A stretch of DNA of 12,459 bases from Nitrososphaerales archaeon TH5896 (GTDB taxonomy: Archaea; Thermoproteota; Nitrososphaeria; Nitrososphaerales; Nitrososphaeraceae): positions 1-12,459 of the forward strand of contig JAATVP010000071.1 of assembly GCA_014523625.1 (NCBI GenBank), given 5' to 3'. The translations under genes and the position numbers were made by a program. Positions within the stretch are counted from its first letter, which is position 1, and each line of letters starts with the position of its first letter. Below are positions 6,064 through 12,063 of the stretch, one piece after another. The notes under the pieces were generated by a model. It was not told the DNA's origin. It made no database searches and saw only the letters and a list, made by a program, of their open reading frames with translations.

Positions 6064-6150
6064 TTAGATTTTAGCAATCCACAATAATACGACCAAAATT
6101 TGTATGGTTGCGGCGCCAGTAATGAAGTTAATAACAATTACGTTTACCAA
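6064..6150 (-). CDS. Possible single-pass membrane microprotein (28 aa, TTG start)
   Basis: Directly after an in-frame TAA, a TTG opens a frame of 28 residues that is almost wholly hydrophobic: it begins with VNVIVINFITG and ends with ILVVLLWIAKI before a TAA. The length and the Trp and Lys near the end fit one transmembrane helix. There is no ATG, and hydrophobic frames of this size arise by chance in A+T-rich DNA, so this is tentative. Confidence 0.25.
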   Translation of the reverse strand: MVNVIVINFITGAATIQILVVLLWIAKI

Positions 6151-6245
6151 TTAAATAATAACCATGGATAAAGTGACGAATTTGCAATTTCTTTCTGATG
6201 TAGACTCTAAATACCATGTTGAATATGACATCAAATAATTGTAGC

Positions 6246-6509
6246 ATGAACAAACACATTATTATACTCATAGCCGTAGCTGTGATCGGTTTTGCTGTTA
6301 ATGAAACTATAGTTGTGACAGCTCAAAGCAATTCTACAAACTCAGACAAACAAAAAATAATTGTGACGTGGCTGGAACCAAATGATACAAAGACAAGCGA
6401 CGCTCCTGTGATTAGTGTTAGCGATGAAGATTTTTGGAAGACTTTTGGGCCACTTCTCAAACAATCAACTAATGTGTCCACAGCCTATTTGAATAACCAA
6501 ATTGATTAG
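6246..6509 (+). CDS. Small secreted protein (87 aa)
   Basis: The signal peptide MNKHIIILIAVAVIGFAVNE... ends near VTA-QS, the same 'AQS' end seen in the protein at 2814. The mature part (~60 aa) is polar, carries several NxS/T sequons (NST, NDT, NVS) and contains IIVTWLEPND and DEDFWKTFGPLLKQ. The family is not recognised. In-frame ATGs also exist at 6216 and 6225. I prefer 6246 because it gives a canonical Lys-containing signal peptide, and a TATA-like taaatac (6208-6214) lies about 35 nt before it, implying a very short leader. A second short hydrophobic segment is absent, so the protein is probably exported and released or surface-retained by other means. Confidence 0.65.
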   Translation: MNKHIIILIAVAVIGFAVNETIVVTAQSNSTNSDKQKIIVTWLEPNDTKTSDAPVISVSDEDFWKTFGPLLKQSTNVSTAYLNNQID

Positions 6510-6530
6510 CCAGTAACACCACATTGTACT

Positions 6531-6555
6531 GTGTATTCATGTATTCATGTATTCA
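6531..6555. repeat. Short 8-9 bp tandem repeat
   Basis: tgtattca is repeated three times in a row with a joining t, just after the stop of the secreted protein. Probably slippage; no function is apparent. Confidence 0.7.
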
Positions 6556-6707
6556 ACTAATGAATCAGGAATTACTCAAAATATATTGCGTATTATATCT
6601 ACTTTAACATATAATAAATCTCAATAGATTCTGTTCTAGTATCTATTTATCTGGTTCGTCCATTAATCATAAATCCAAATGATAAAATAAATCGTATACT
6701 TAGAATA

Positions 6708-6839
6708 ATTGAAATTAAACAAAATGGACTTTGTATCTCTTGTCGCGGGCGAATCACGCGAGATCATGCAATTCTGAGTAGCGGTCGTCCAAGACATTAT
6801 TATCATAAGTACTGCGCGATTAAACATAACATTATCTAG
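6708..6839 (+). CDS. Zinc-finger microprotein, copy 2 (~43 aa, start codon unclear)
   Basis: The frame encodes IEIKQNGLCISCRGRITRDH... then PRHYYHKYC and ends in NII. The metal ligands are C-x2-C-x20-H-x2-C, identical in spacing to the copy at 3159-3287. A 21-nt block over PRHYYHK is identical in both copies (3240-3260 and 6789-6809); elsewhere synonymous changes dominate. The frame is open from 6618 but contains no ATG, GTG or TTG before the first Cys. The listed ATT aligns with the CTT of copy 1 and has the A-rich run tgataaaataa (6680-6690) ~22-28 nt upstream. Non-canonical leaderless initiation is one explanation; a lost start (pseudogene) is the other. Confidence 0.5.
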   Translation: MEIKQNGLCISCRGRITRDHAILSSGRPRHYYHKYCAIKHNII

Positions 6840-6892
6840 TTCATCAGCAATAGAATTTCTTTAGCTTACAGATGATCGGCAGAATAATCTTG

Positions 6893-6910
6893 TTCAAATG
6901 ATAATTTGAA
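6893..6910. terminator. Hairpin downstream of microprotein copy 2
   Basis: TTCAAAT (6893-6899) pairs perfectly with ATTTGAA (6904-6910) around the loop gata, 54 nt after the microprotein stop. No T-tract follows on the plus strand, so termination is only a possibility. Confidence 0.25.
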
Positions 6911-7002
6911 AACTAATCAATTCGACAGGTAATAATTCAAGTACTTTTTAGATAGCCCAATGAAACTATCCAGTAATATTCTATGCTTTCGATAAGTAAA
7001 AG

Positions 7003-7203
7003 ATGCGGCGTACTAAAGAATGTATCTGCAATCATCAGATATTCGATTTTAGCTTGCTCGAATTCATGGTTAATAAATCTAGAATTGAGCTTTGCTGTCG
7101 CAAATGCAGTGGTATCGTTGGCTGGTGGGATGAGCAGGGCACGAAAAAGATCATGCCAATCAAGCAAGTTTGGTCTGAAGAAGAATGTTTGACAATGAGA
7201 TAG
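7003..7203 (+). CDS. Small Cys-rich putative zinc-binding protein (66 aa)
   Basis: Metal-ligand candidates are C7-x-C9-x-H11 near the N-terminus and C31-C32-x2-C35 in the middle (CNHQIFDF ... CCRKCSGIVGWW). Two knuckles ~20 residues apart are typical of a zinc ribbon. The C-terminal part is polar with WW and KQVWSEEE. Two other frames are open over the same DNA, but this one alone gives a clustered Cys/His pattern. The start ATG directly follows a stop codon in frame, so there is no upstream alternative. A TATA-like taatattc (~6973-6980) lies ~27 nt upstream. The function is not recognised. Confidence 0.55.
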   Translation: MRRTKECICNHQIFDFSLLEFMVNKSRIELCCRKCSGIVGWWDEQGTKKIMPIKQVWSEEECLTMR

Positions 7204-7298
7204 CTACGAAAATGCCGTTAGCTGCTTATCAGAGTTAGAAATAATGAGATTAGATGATGAAACTTGGATATAGTGTTCACATCCAACACACACGATAG

Positions 7299-7308
7299 CT
7301 TAAATATT
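7299..7308 (+). promoter_or_regulatory. TATA box of the sialidase-like pseudogene
   Basis: cttaaatatt is centred ~26 nt before the ATG at 7329. It is well placed for leaderless transcription, so the disrupted gene may still be transcribed. Confidence 0.45.
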
Positions 7309-7328
7309 ACGAATCATGTGAAAGCGTT

Positions 7329-7781
7329 ATGAATGAATATTTTAGTGCAAGCGCCATTATAATAATGGTTCTTGGAATAACAGCTGCTCCGGCCTCGTTA
7401 CCATTGTAGTCAACCGAAGCCGCTAGCATAACAACAGCACTAACACCAGTACTTTTGGTACCAATTGCCATATCAGACGATAATATTTACTTAGCATGGC
7501 CAACTAACAAAACGGGTAATTATGAAGTGATGTTCAGAGCTTCTACAGACGGTGGTGTTACATTCACAGACAAGATCAATCTAAGCAACAGTACCGATGC
7601 AGAATCACAAAATTTACAAATAGCTGCAGATAATGACATCGTAATTGTTACATGGTGGGAACGAAATGCAACCAGTAACGAACCGGTAGCTGCAATCAGT
7701 ACAGACAATGGTACAACATTTGCACCCATAATGAAATTAGCAGCTAATGGTAACTGTAGACATACAGTGGTTTTGCAATAA
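7329..7781 (+). pseudogene. Sialidase/BNR-like secreted protein, interrupted by amber stop and truncated
   Basis: From the ATG at 7329 the frame gives a signal peptide (MNEYFSASAIIIMVLGITAA...), hits TAG at 7407-7409, and continues in the same frame into a beta-propeller-like domain: DDNIYLAWPTNKTGNYEVMF, an Asp-box STDGGVTF, VTWWERNATSNEP and a second Asp-box-like STDNGTTF. Asp-box (SxDGGxTF) repeats mark sialidase/BNR-type propellers. In sibling secreted proteins here the signal peptide ends in 'AQS'; the TAG sits where that Gln would be (before STEAAS), so a CAG-to-TAG transition is likely. The frame ends at 7781 after about one and a half repeats, whereas complete propellers are ~300-450 residues. 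A start at the in-frame ATG at 7455 would lack the signal peptide. Readthrough is possible but unsupported. Confidence 0.65.
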
Positions 7782-7967
7782 TTGTCGCTGTTAAGTCTGA
7801 AACTAACACTCTAGAAGGGTTCTTCCTGTACAAAGAATATGACAATTCCATCAACAATATGTAACGACACTTACCTTGATTGGTTAAGATTGGATTAACC
7901 GCATTGGTGTATCTGATTATAGTAGTAGCAGAATTAATAATCACGTAAAGGTGGTAATGGAATCCTC

Positions 7968-8309
7968 ATGCGCGTGATAGTAAAAAGAGAAAAGTTTTTG
8001 AGGGTATTAGGAGTCACGTTGGTTGTAAAGAGATCGTTGTAGAATACTTCGGGGCTATTAGACTTCTTAGTCTTCCATATATGCGAAACTGAATTACCAG
8101 ACTCTTCAATAGACGTTGTTCTAATAGTCTATGTTCTTCACGACTTTAAGGGAGGTAAGGGAGCTTGATAGGAAACTTAAGCCAAAGGGTAATAATAGAG
8201 CATTTGATAAGGCTAAAGCAGTTTCTATTATTAGTCATACCACGAGTAAGCACAGTTGACAAGGGCTTATGCGCTTCGAGCGGTTTACAGCAGAGGCCAA
8301 AATTATTAA
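7968..8309 (+). pseudogene. Degenerate class I SAM-dependent methyltransferase
   Basis: The frame beginning at the ATG at 7968 is broken by a TAG but then reads LLDFLVFHICETELPDSS and IDVVLIVYVLHDF (ending ~8147). This matches the motif II-III region of class I methyltransferases ('cetgLPd.S.DvvLl.dVLHDf'). The +1 frame then takes over directly with LREVRELDRKLKPKG (8146-8190), the typical 'L.Ev.R.LKPgG' segment, and after a further TGA reads GLMRFERFTAEAKI. Two or more frameshifts/stops and the absence of motif I (glycine-rich SAM loop) upstream show a decayed gene. Substrate cannot be inferred. Together with the sialidase-like relic it forms a ~1-kb stretch of dead genes. Confidence 0.65.
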
Positions 8310-8481
8310 GTGCTGGTACCAATTTGTGTTTTGTCACCTATTTCCTGCATTAGCCACAATAAATCGTCAATGCTTGTAAACGGTCCAGCCGTGCAGGACA
8401 AATCCACCCCACAGAAATTCTGAAAGGATTGTTAGAGATTATAGTTCTTAAAGAGCAACTCCTAGCTTGAGTTAGCGGGAG
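8310..8481. other. Non-coding remainder after the methyltransferase relic
   Basis: No intact gene is visible. A minus-strand frame with a GTG start (8306-8407, 33 codons) reads protein-like but is too short and lacks a motif. It may be relic sequence or chance. Confidence 0.4.
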
Positions 8482-8509
8482 AAAAAAATATGCAAGTGGG
8501 AATACTTGC
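8482..8509 (-). terminator. Hairpin plus T-tract terminator of the CHRD gene
   Basis: On the minus strand GCAAGT (8509-8504) pairs with ACTTGC (8497-8492) around the loop ATTCCC. ATA and seven T follow (plus-strand a run 8482-8488). The hairpin begins in the stop codon itself. This is a textbook stem-T-tract layout, less usual in archaea, where T-tracts alone often suffice. Confidence 0.7.
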
Positions 8510-9075
8510 TACTCTACCTGAGGCACCAATTTTCCAGCTATCTCGCCAAGAGGAGATTGCACAGTTGTAATTTTTAGGTATATATTCCCATCAAGCGCAT
8601 TCTTAACAAAATCACCTATTGAACGCTCCACAGGTCCTCTCTCGGAGAAGTTACTTACTCCAAAAGTCCCTTCGCCCGTCCCACTTGATACTTCACCAGA
8701 AGCTACGCCTTCAAGAGGAGCTAAGCGCAAAGGTATAATCTCTCTGTCTGGGAAGCTACCATCCCAATATGTTATAATTGCACTACTAACTCCACTAATA
8801 TTACGAACATCCACGAAATATCCGATGTTTTCGTCATCTAGGACTCTAAAATATGCTTCCCCGCTTGCATTCGTATGTGGACTAAATTGCTGAATCCCGC
8901 GTAGATCAGCCTTAAAATGTGGCTGGTCAATGACTTGTTGACTCGCATTAGTAGAAGTAGCATTAGTAGAAGTAGCATTAGTAGGTGTAGCACTAATAAT
9001 GGGTATGGTCGATACGGTCAATCCGGCTCCCATCAGTACCAACAAGGCAATAACGGTTAGACTTGTCTTTATCAT
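8509..9075 (-). CDS. Secreted CHRD-domain protein (188 aa)
   Basis: The signal peptide MIKTSLTVIALLVLMGAGLT... is followed by a short Asn/Thr/Ser linker with three NATST-type sequon repeats. A CHRD domain then covers ~53-186: HFKADLRGIQQFSPHTNASGEAYF, VDVRNISGVSSAIITYW, GTFGVSNFSERG and a C-terminal strand GEIAGKLVPQ. CHRD was first described in chordin and occurs in many prokaryotic exported proteins as a beta-rich, probably ligand-binding domain. Length and edges look complete. I start it at 9075 rather than the upstream in-frame ATG at 9135 because minus-strand TTTTATATC (9096-9104) lies ~26 nt before 9075, and the longer form would place the TATA box inside the coding sequence. Confidence 0.85.
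   Translation of the reverse strand: MIKTSLTVIALLVLMGAGLTVSTIPIISATPTNATSTNATSTNASQQVIDQPHFKADLRGIQQFSPHTNASGEAYFRVLDDENIGYFVDVRNISGVSSAIITYWDGSFPDREIIPLRLAPLEGVASGEVSSGTGEGTFGVSNFSERGPVERSIGDFVKNALDGNIYLKITTVQSPLGEIAGKLVPQVE
8945..8989. repeat. 15-bp tandem repeat in the CHRD linker
   Basis: gcattagtagaagta occurs at 8945-8959 and 8960-8974, with a slightly diverged third copy at 8975-8989. It encodes NATST on the minus strand, adding glycosylation sequons right after the signal peptide. Confidence 0.85.
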
Positions 9076-9095
9076 TATTAGGCAGTAATAATAAT

Positions 9096-9104
9096 GATAT
9101 AAAA
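9096..9104 (-). promoter_or_regulatory. TATA box for the CHRD gene
   Basis: The plus strand reads gatataaaa (minus TTTTATATC), centred ~26 nt before the ATG at 9075. It supports a leaderless transcript and the shorter start. Confidence 0.6.
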
Positions 9105-9283
9105 GGCTTGTCAGGATGAACCTTAAGAATGCCATTGCTTACAACAATTTCATCATTTCCAAATGTTCTTTGTTGAATGCTACAGGTACAATCAAAGGAG
9201 AGCCACATTCTGTGTATTTAAAGCGATTAAGTATTGACTCTAGCTTGCTAGCCTGATACTTTTGAATTAGCTTACTTAACTTG

Positions 9284-9305
9284 TGAATCATATCGTATTG
9301 ATTCA
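9284..9305. repeat. Inverted repeat downstream of the zinc-ribbon gene
   Basis: TGAATCA (9284-9290) and TGATTCA (9299-9305) form a perfect 7-bp inverted repeat with an 8-nt spacer, 23 nt after the stop of the minus-strand gene at 9328. It may be a 3' hairpin or a binding site. Confidence 0.45.
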
Positions 9306-9327
9306 TCATTAACTATCCACAGTGTCA

Positions 9328-9540
9328 TCAATGAACATAACTACAACTATACCCAGGAAGTTTGATCTCAGCATTGAATGCTATGAAGTCCCCGTTCTCA
9401 TCCCAATACCCATCAGTATACTTCATCTTTGGTACAGTTTGGCCAGGATATAAGATGACTTTACTCCTCTTTCCTTCGGTCTGGCACTGAGGACAGACTA
9501 CCTTATCTTGATTCATCTCATCCAAATCATAAGAACTCAT
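9328..9540 (-). CDS. Small zinc-ribbon-like protein (70 aa)
   Basis: C16-P-Q-C19 near the N-terminus and a terminal SC66SYVH70 could supply four metal ligands (C-x2-C ... C-x3-H). Between them lies a strand-turn-strand body (SKVILYPGQTVPKMKYTDGYWDENGDFIAFN). This resembles the many small single-ribbon proteins of Nitrososphaeria, where the C-terminal knuckle is usually 'YSCSNGH'; here it stops immediately after the His. A TATA-like run (gtatttaa, 9563-9570) sits ~26 nt before the ATG, indicating a leaderless gene. Cytoplasmic, function unknown. Confidence 0.7.
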   Translation of the reverse strand: MSSYDLDEMNQDKVVCPQCQTEGKRSKVILYPGQTVPKMKYTDGYWDENGDFIAFNAEIKLPGYSCSYVH

Positions 9541-9562
9541 ATTCTTAAGTTGGTATTATGCT

Positions 9563-9570
9563 GTATTTAA
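9563..9570 (-). promoter_or_regulatory. TATA box for the zinc-ribbon gene at 9328-9540
   Basis: The minus strand reads TTAAATAC, centred ~26 nt before the ATG at 9540, consistent with leaderless transcription. Confidence 0.5.
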
Positions 9571-9752
9571 TGCCGTTGAGCATTACGGTGCATGCATATT
9601 AATGCCAGCGTTGCAAGCAAGTAAAAGACTAAGCATCCAGTTAGATCAAATACTGCTCTATTAGGATAAGACAAAATGAATAGTTTCAGTTTAGGATGAC
9701 AGTTAATTGCAGCCATCGCCTTTGCGATCCTCTTACTGGTGATGCCAGTCAT
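9567..9752 (-). CDS. Possible small membrane protein (61 aa)
   Basis: A basic N-terminal part (TSKRIAKAMAAINCHPKLK) is followed by one strongly hydrophobic stretch at ~35-54 (FDLTGCLVFYLLATLALICM) and a short basic tail (HRNAQRH). One transmembrane helix with positive charge on both sides is plausible, but no family is recognised and no clear TATA element sits at the expected distance. It lies between a zinc-ribbon gene and a dehydrogenase remnant, in a region with relic sequence, and may be chance. Confidence 0.3.
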   Translation of the reverse strand: MTGITSKRIAKAMAAINCHPKLKLFILSYPNRAVFDLTGCLVFYLLATLALICMHRNAQRH

Positions 9753-9791
9753 TCTAGTATATTATTTCGTGGAATTCATTCCTAATCATAG

Positions 9792-10258
9792 TCATTCATT
9801 TTGATCGCTATTTTCATCCTGATCCTCTCCGTCATTATTATCATCGTTGTTCCCATCCGCCTCATCTTCTGCACCCTCTCCGGTTTCAACTTCACCTTCA
9901 TCAACAACTGCGGGAGCAACGGTGTCGGGAGGCGTAGAGGAAGGAATTCCAGTAGAAGTAGCTCCTTCGCCTGTCGGTAATATCCTGTAGAGACTTCCTT
10001 GTCCTTCTGTTTCTCGCTCATAACCGAGAATATACAAATTACCATCAGGACTATATCAGTGATTCCTGCGAAACCTGTTCCAAATGTCACAGCTGATATT
10101 TCATCATCACTATCTGCAATTAGATCACTTAACAAGGGATCACTTTCCAAATTTATGCCAGTTCTATCAGCATTTGGTTCAAAGTAAAAAAGTGTGCCGG
10201 TAGTTATATCTCCTACAAAAATGCCATTCTCATAGCTGGACCCAAATGCTGTTGAATT
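9792..10258 (-). pseudogene. 3' remnant of a PQQ-dependent (glucose/sorbosone-type) sugar dehydrogenase, frameshifted
   Basis: Reading down the minus strand from 10258, the frame gives NSTAFGSSYENGIFVGD, TTGTLFYFEPNADRTGINL and ...VTFGTGFAGITDIV. At about 10049 the sequence jumps frame to PDGNLYILGYERETEGQGSL and YRILPTGE. 'F..GITDi..gPDGnLYil....G.iyRi' is the C-terminal blade of the glucose/sorbosone (PQQ) dehydrogenase beta-propeller. The N-terminal two thirds of the enzyme, including the catalytic His, are missing: upstream of 10258 the frame loses similarity and meets a stop. After the propeller comes a Glu/Asp/Asn-rich tail to the TGA at 9792, like other exoproteins here. The remnant is 5'-truncated and frameshifted, hence inactive. 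Confidence 0.75.
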
Positions 10259-10440
10259 GCGCTTTTTTTGACGCGCTACCCTCTCCTTTTAAAATATACA
10301 TTGACGACATAAGACAATAGTCGTTTAAACGACATCTGTATGACAAGTATTTTAGCTCAATAAAATCTGCATTAAAATGCTGCTGACGATTACACTTCTT
10401 AAAATAGCTGAGTTTTTTCTATAATTCATTTAAATGTATT
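10259..10440. other. Intergenic region with the promoter of the beta-helix gene
   Basis: No gene is seen. ataattc and TTTAAATGTA (10421-10438) are TATA-like. They lie too close to the ATG at 10441 to be its promoter but are ~33-45 nt before the ATG at 10471. Confidence 0.4.
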
Positions 10441-11844
10441 ATGTACAGTTATACATTAGTCACAGCCAAAATGAATTTAATTATCACAATACTTGCAGTA
10501 GCAATCTATGCAATATTCATCATTTTAGGTCCCTCAACTTATGCCTCAATGGTTGAATTGCCTACATCTGAGACGAGTGATTCTTCATCATCTTCACTCT
10601 CCTCAAATAATACTTCTGGGTGTGTGACATTTAACTCTGAAGAAAGAATGATAACTGTAACTTGCAAGACTACTGATTTAACACAGATTGACAGCGCACT
10701 CAGAGATCCAGGCGTCCTACAAAGGGATGCAAGTATTGAGAAAGGATGGATATTAAATTCAGGGATTACTGTGGCTCAAAATGCTATTCTGAATATCAAT
10801 TCTAGCGATACTTCGTGGCTTAAGATACTCGGAGATGGAGAAACTGCCTATCCAATCTTGATATCAGGTGGTTTGAAGATTGATTCAGCAAAGATAAGCT
10901 CATGGAATCCTAATACGAATAATTATACCTCAAGCCTAGACTCTCATAGAAATGGTGAGGATGTTCATATTGGCACCCCAAGACCTTATATTGTAGTTAA
11001 TGATGATGCTACAGGGACCACTGACATTATAGATTCAGAGATAGCATATCTTGGATATGAATCAGGATACGGAGGAGGACGTACCGGACTTAGGTACGAA
11101 GGGGGAGATGGTAGCATAGTAAGTGGAAACGATATACATGATCTTTACTTTGCTTTCTACTCAAAGGGAGTTGGCGGAATGAAGGTTGAGAATAATCATA
11201 TTCATGACAATTTACATTATGGATTAGATCCACATACTGAAACACATGATATATCAATTAAAAATAACACAGTACACGACAATGGTTCAATAGGCATAAT
11301 CTGTTCTTTGGAATGTTATAACATAGTAATAGAAGATAACAAAGTGTACAATAATACAAAAATGGGTATTATGTTTAGCAGAAATATGTTCGATTCTATA
11401 GCCAGGAATAATTTTGTTAGCAACGAAGAAAATGGAATTGTCATTTCTGAATCGCGTAATAATGAAATTTATAACAATTCTGTTTCAAACAGTGGAAGTG
11501 GGATAGACGTAGATGAAGATTCTTTTGAGAACTTGGTATACAACAATACTATGATAAATATCCCAGACCCGTCTGAGGCTCTGCATTTACGTGATGGAGC
11601 GTCTGAACAAAATACGCTTCATTCTAACACATTAATTGGCATAAATGGACAAAGGATTTCTCTAGACGAACTTGCGATAACAGAAGGAGGAGCAGAAGAT
11701 TCAAGTGAAAACAACACCGGCGGCAATGGAGATGAAGATGAAGAAGGAAGTACAAATAATGGTAATGATTCTGGAAATGGAGAAGGTGAATCAGATAGTG
11801 AAAATGATGGTGAGACATCTAACAGTAACGAAGAAGTGGAATAG
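10441..11844 (+). CDS. Secreted right-handed beta-helix protein, mannuronan C5-epimerase-like (467 aa)
   Basis: The order is signal peptide (~11-36), a Ser/Thr/Asn linker with sequons, a domain around residues 60-100, a parallel beta-helix (~100-400) of repeated 'NN.v..N...GI' coils, and a Gly/Asn/Glu/Asp-rich tail (~415-467). Residues 263-266 are DPHT (in YGLDPHTETHDI); the DPH core matches the catalytic DPHD of AlgG-type mannuronan C5-epimerases, which invert C5 of uronate residues within a polymer. Coils such as VHDNGSIGIICSLECYN and KVYNNTKMGIMFSRN follow it. The substrate is unknown; a uronic-acid exopolysaccharide of the cell surface is inferred, and a NosD/CASH-type carbohydrate-binding helix is the alternative. 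The true start is more likely the in-frame ATG at 10471, giving a canonical signal peptide and better TATA spacing. Confidence 0.8.
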   Translation: MYSYTLVTAKMNLIITILAVAIYAIFIILGPSTYASMVELPTSETSDSSSSSLSSNNTSGCVTFNSEERMITVTCKTTDLTQIDSALRDPGVLQRDASIEKGWILNSGITVAQNAILNINSSDTSWLKILGDGETAYPILISGGLKIDSAKISSWNPNTNNYTSSLDSHRNGEDVHIGTPRPYIVVNDDATGTTDIIDSEIAYLGYESGYGGGRTGLRYEGGDGSIVSGNDIHDLYFAFYSKGVGGMKVENNHIHDNLHYGLDPHTETHDISIKNNTVHDNGSIGIICSLECYNIVIEDNKVYNNTKMGIMFSRNMFDSIARNNFVSNEENGIVISESRNNEIYNNSVSNSGSGIDVDEDSFENLVYNNTMINIPDPSEALHLRDGASEQNTLHSNTLIGINGQRISLDELAITEGGAEDSSENNTGGNGDEDEEGSTNNGNDSGNGEGESDSENDGETSNSNEEVE

Positions 11845-11899
11845 TAAGGTTGATGCATGAAAAGAACGACTCGGTGATGACTACTTAATTAGTGAGAGT

Positions 11900-11935
11900 A
11901 TTATTACGAACTTTTTGTGCTGTGCCTTCTTTTAG
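11900..11935 (+). terminator. Possible T-rich termination zone
   Basis: Downstream of the beta-helix gene two T-runs (actttttg near 11911 and ttctttta near 11928) occur close together, the usual form of archaeal termination signal. No stable hairpin precedes them. Confidence 0.3.
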
Positions 11936-12026
11936 ATTGACCTATCAGAGAATTATGATAATAATAATGAAAATTGCAATCAAATCATATTTTTTAAATT
12001 AGTGTAATAATCTCTTGTAAGAAGTG

Positions 12027-12036
12027 TTAAATAAAA
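12027..12036 (+). promoter_or_regulatory. TATA box for the 12064 gene
   Basis: ttaaataaaa is centred ~32 nt before the ATG at 12064, with no ribosome site between them. Consistent with a leaderless transcript that would also carry the P450 gene. Confidence 0.45.
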
Positions 12037-12043
12037 CTGATTC

Positions 12044-12055
12044 TATAGATCTATA
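12044..12055. promoter_or_regulatory. 12-bp palindrome at the presumed transcription start
   Basis: TATAGATCTATA is a perfect 12-bp palindrome ending 8 nt before the ATG at 12064 and ~10-20 nt after the TATA element. This is where a dimeric repressor would block initiation. Operator function is inference. Confidence 0.4.
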
Positions 12056-12063
12056 TAGCAGAC

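Noticed and set aside
6937..7192. Two other open frames (one per strand) over the 7003-7203 gene
   Set aside because: They lack the clustered Cys/His pattern of the chosen frame and have no distinguishing features.
8146..8353. Frames on both strands of 61-63 codons
   Set aside because: They lie over the methyltransferase relic, whose motifs are in other frames; these read as chance openings.
8306..8407. 33-codon minus-strand frame with GTG start (TAGPFTSIDDLLWLMQE-like)
   Set aside because: Protein-like, but too short, with no promoter or motif; left as unexplained sequence.
8993..9208. Minus-strand 71-codon frame with a few Cys residues
   Set aside because: It overlaps the CHRD signal peptide and its promoter in another frame, and has no TATA element at proper distance.
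11619..11858. Minus-strand Ser/Pro-rich and His/Leu-rich frames
   Set aside because: Antisense of the Asn/Asp/Glu-rich tail of the beta-helix protein; low-complexity shadow.
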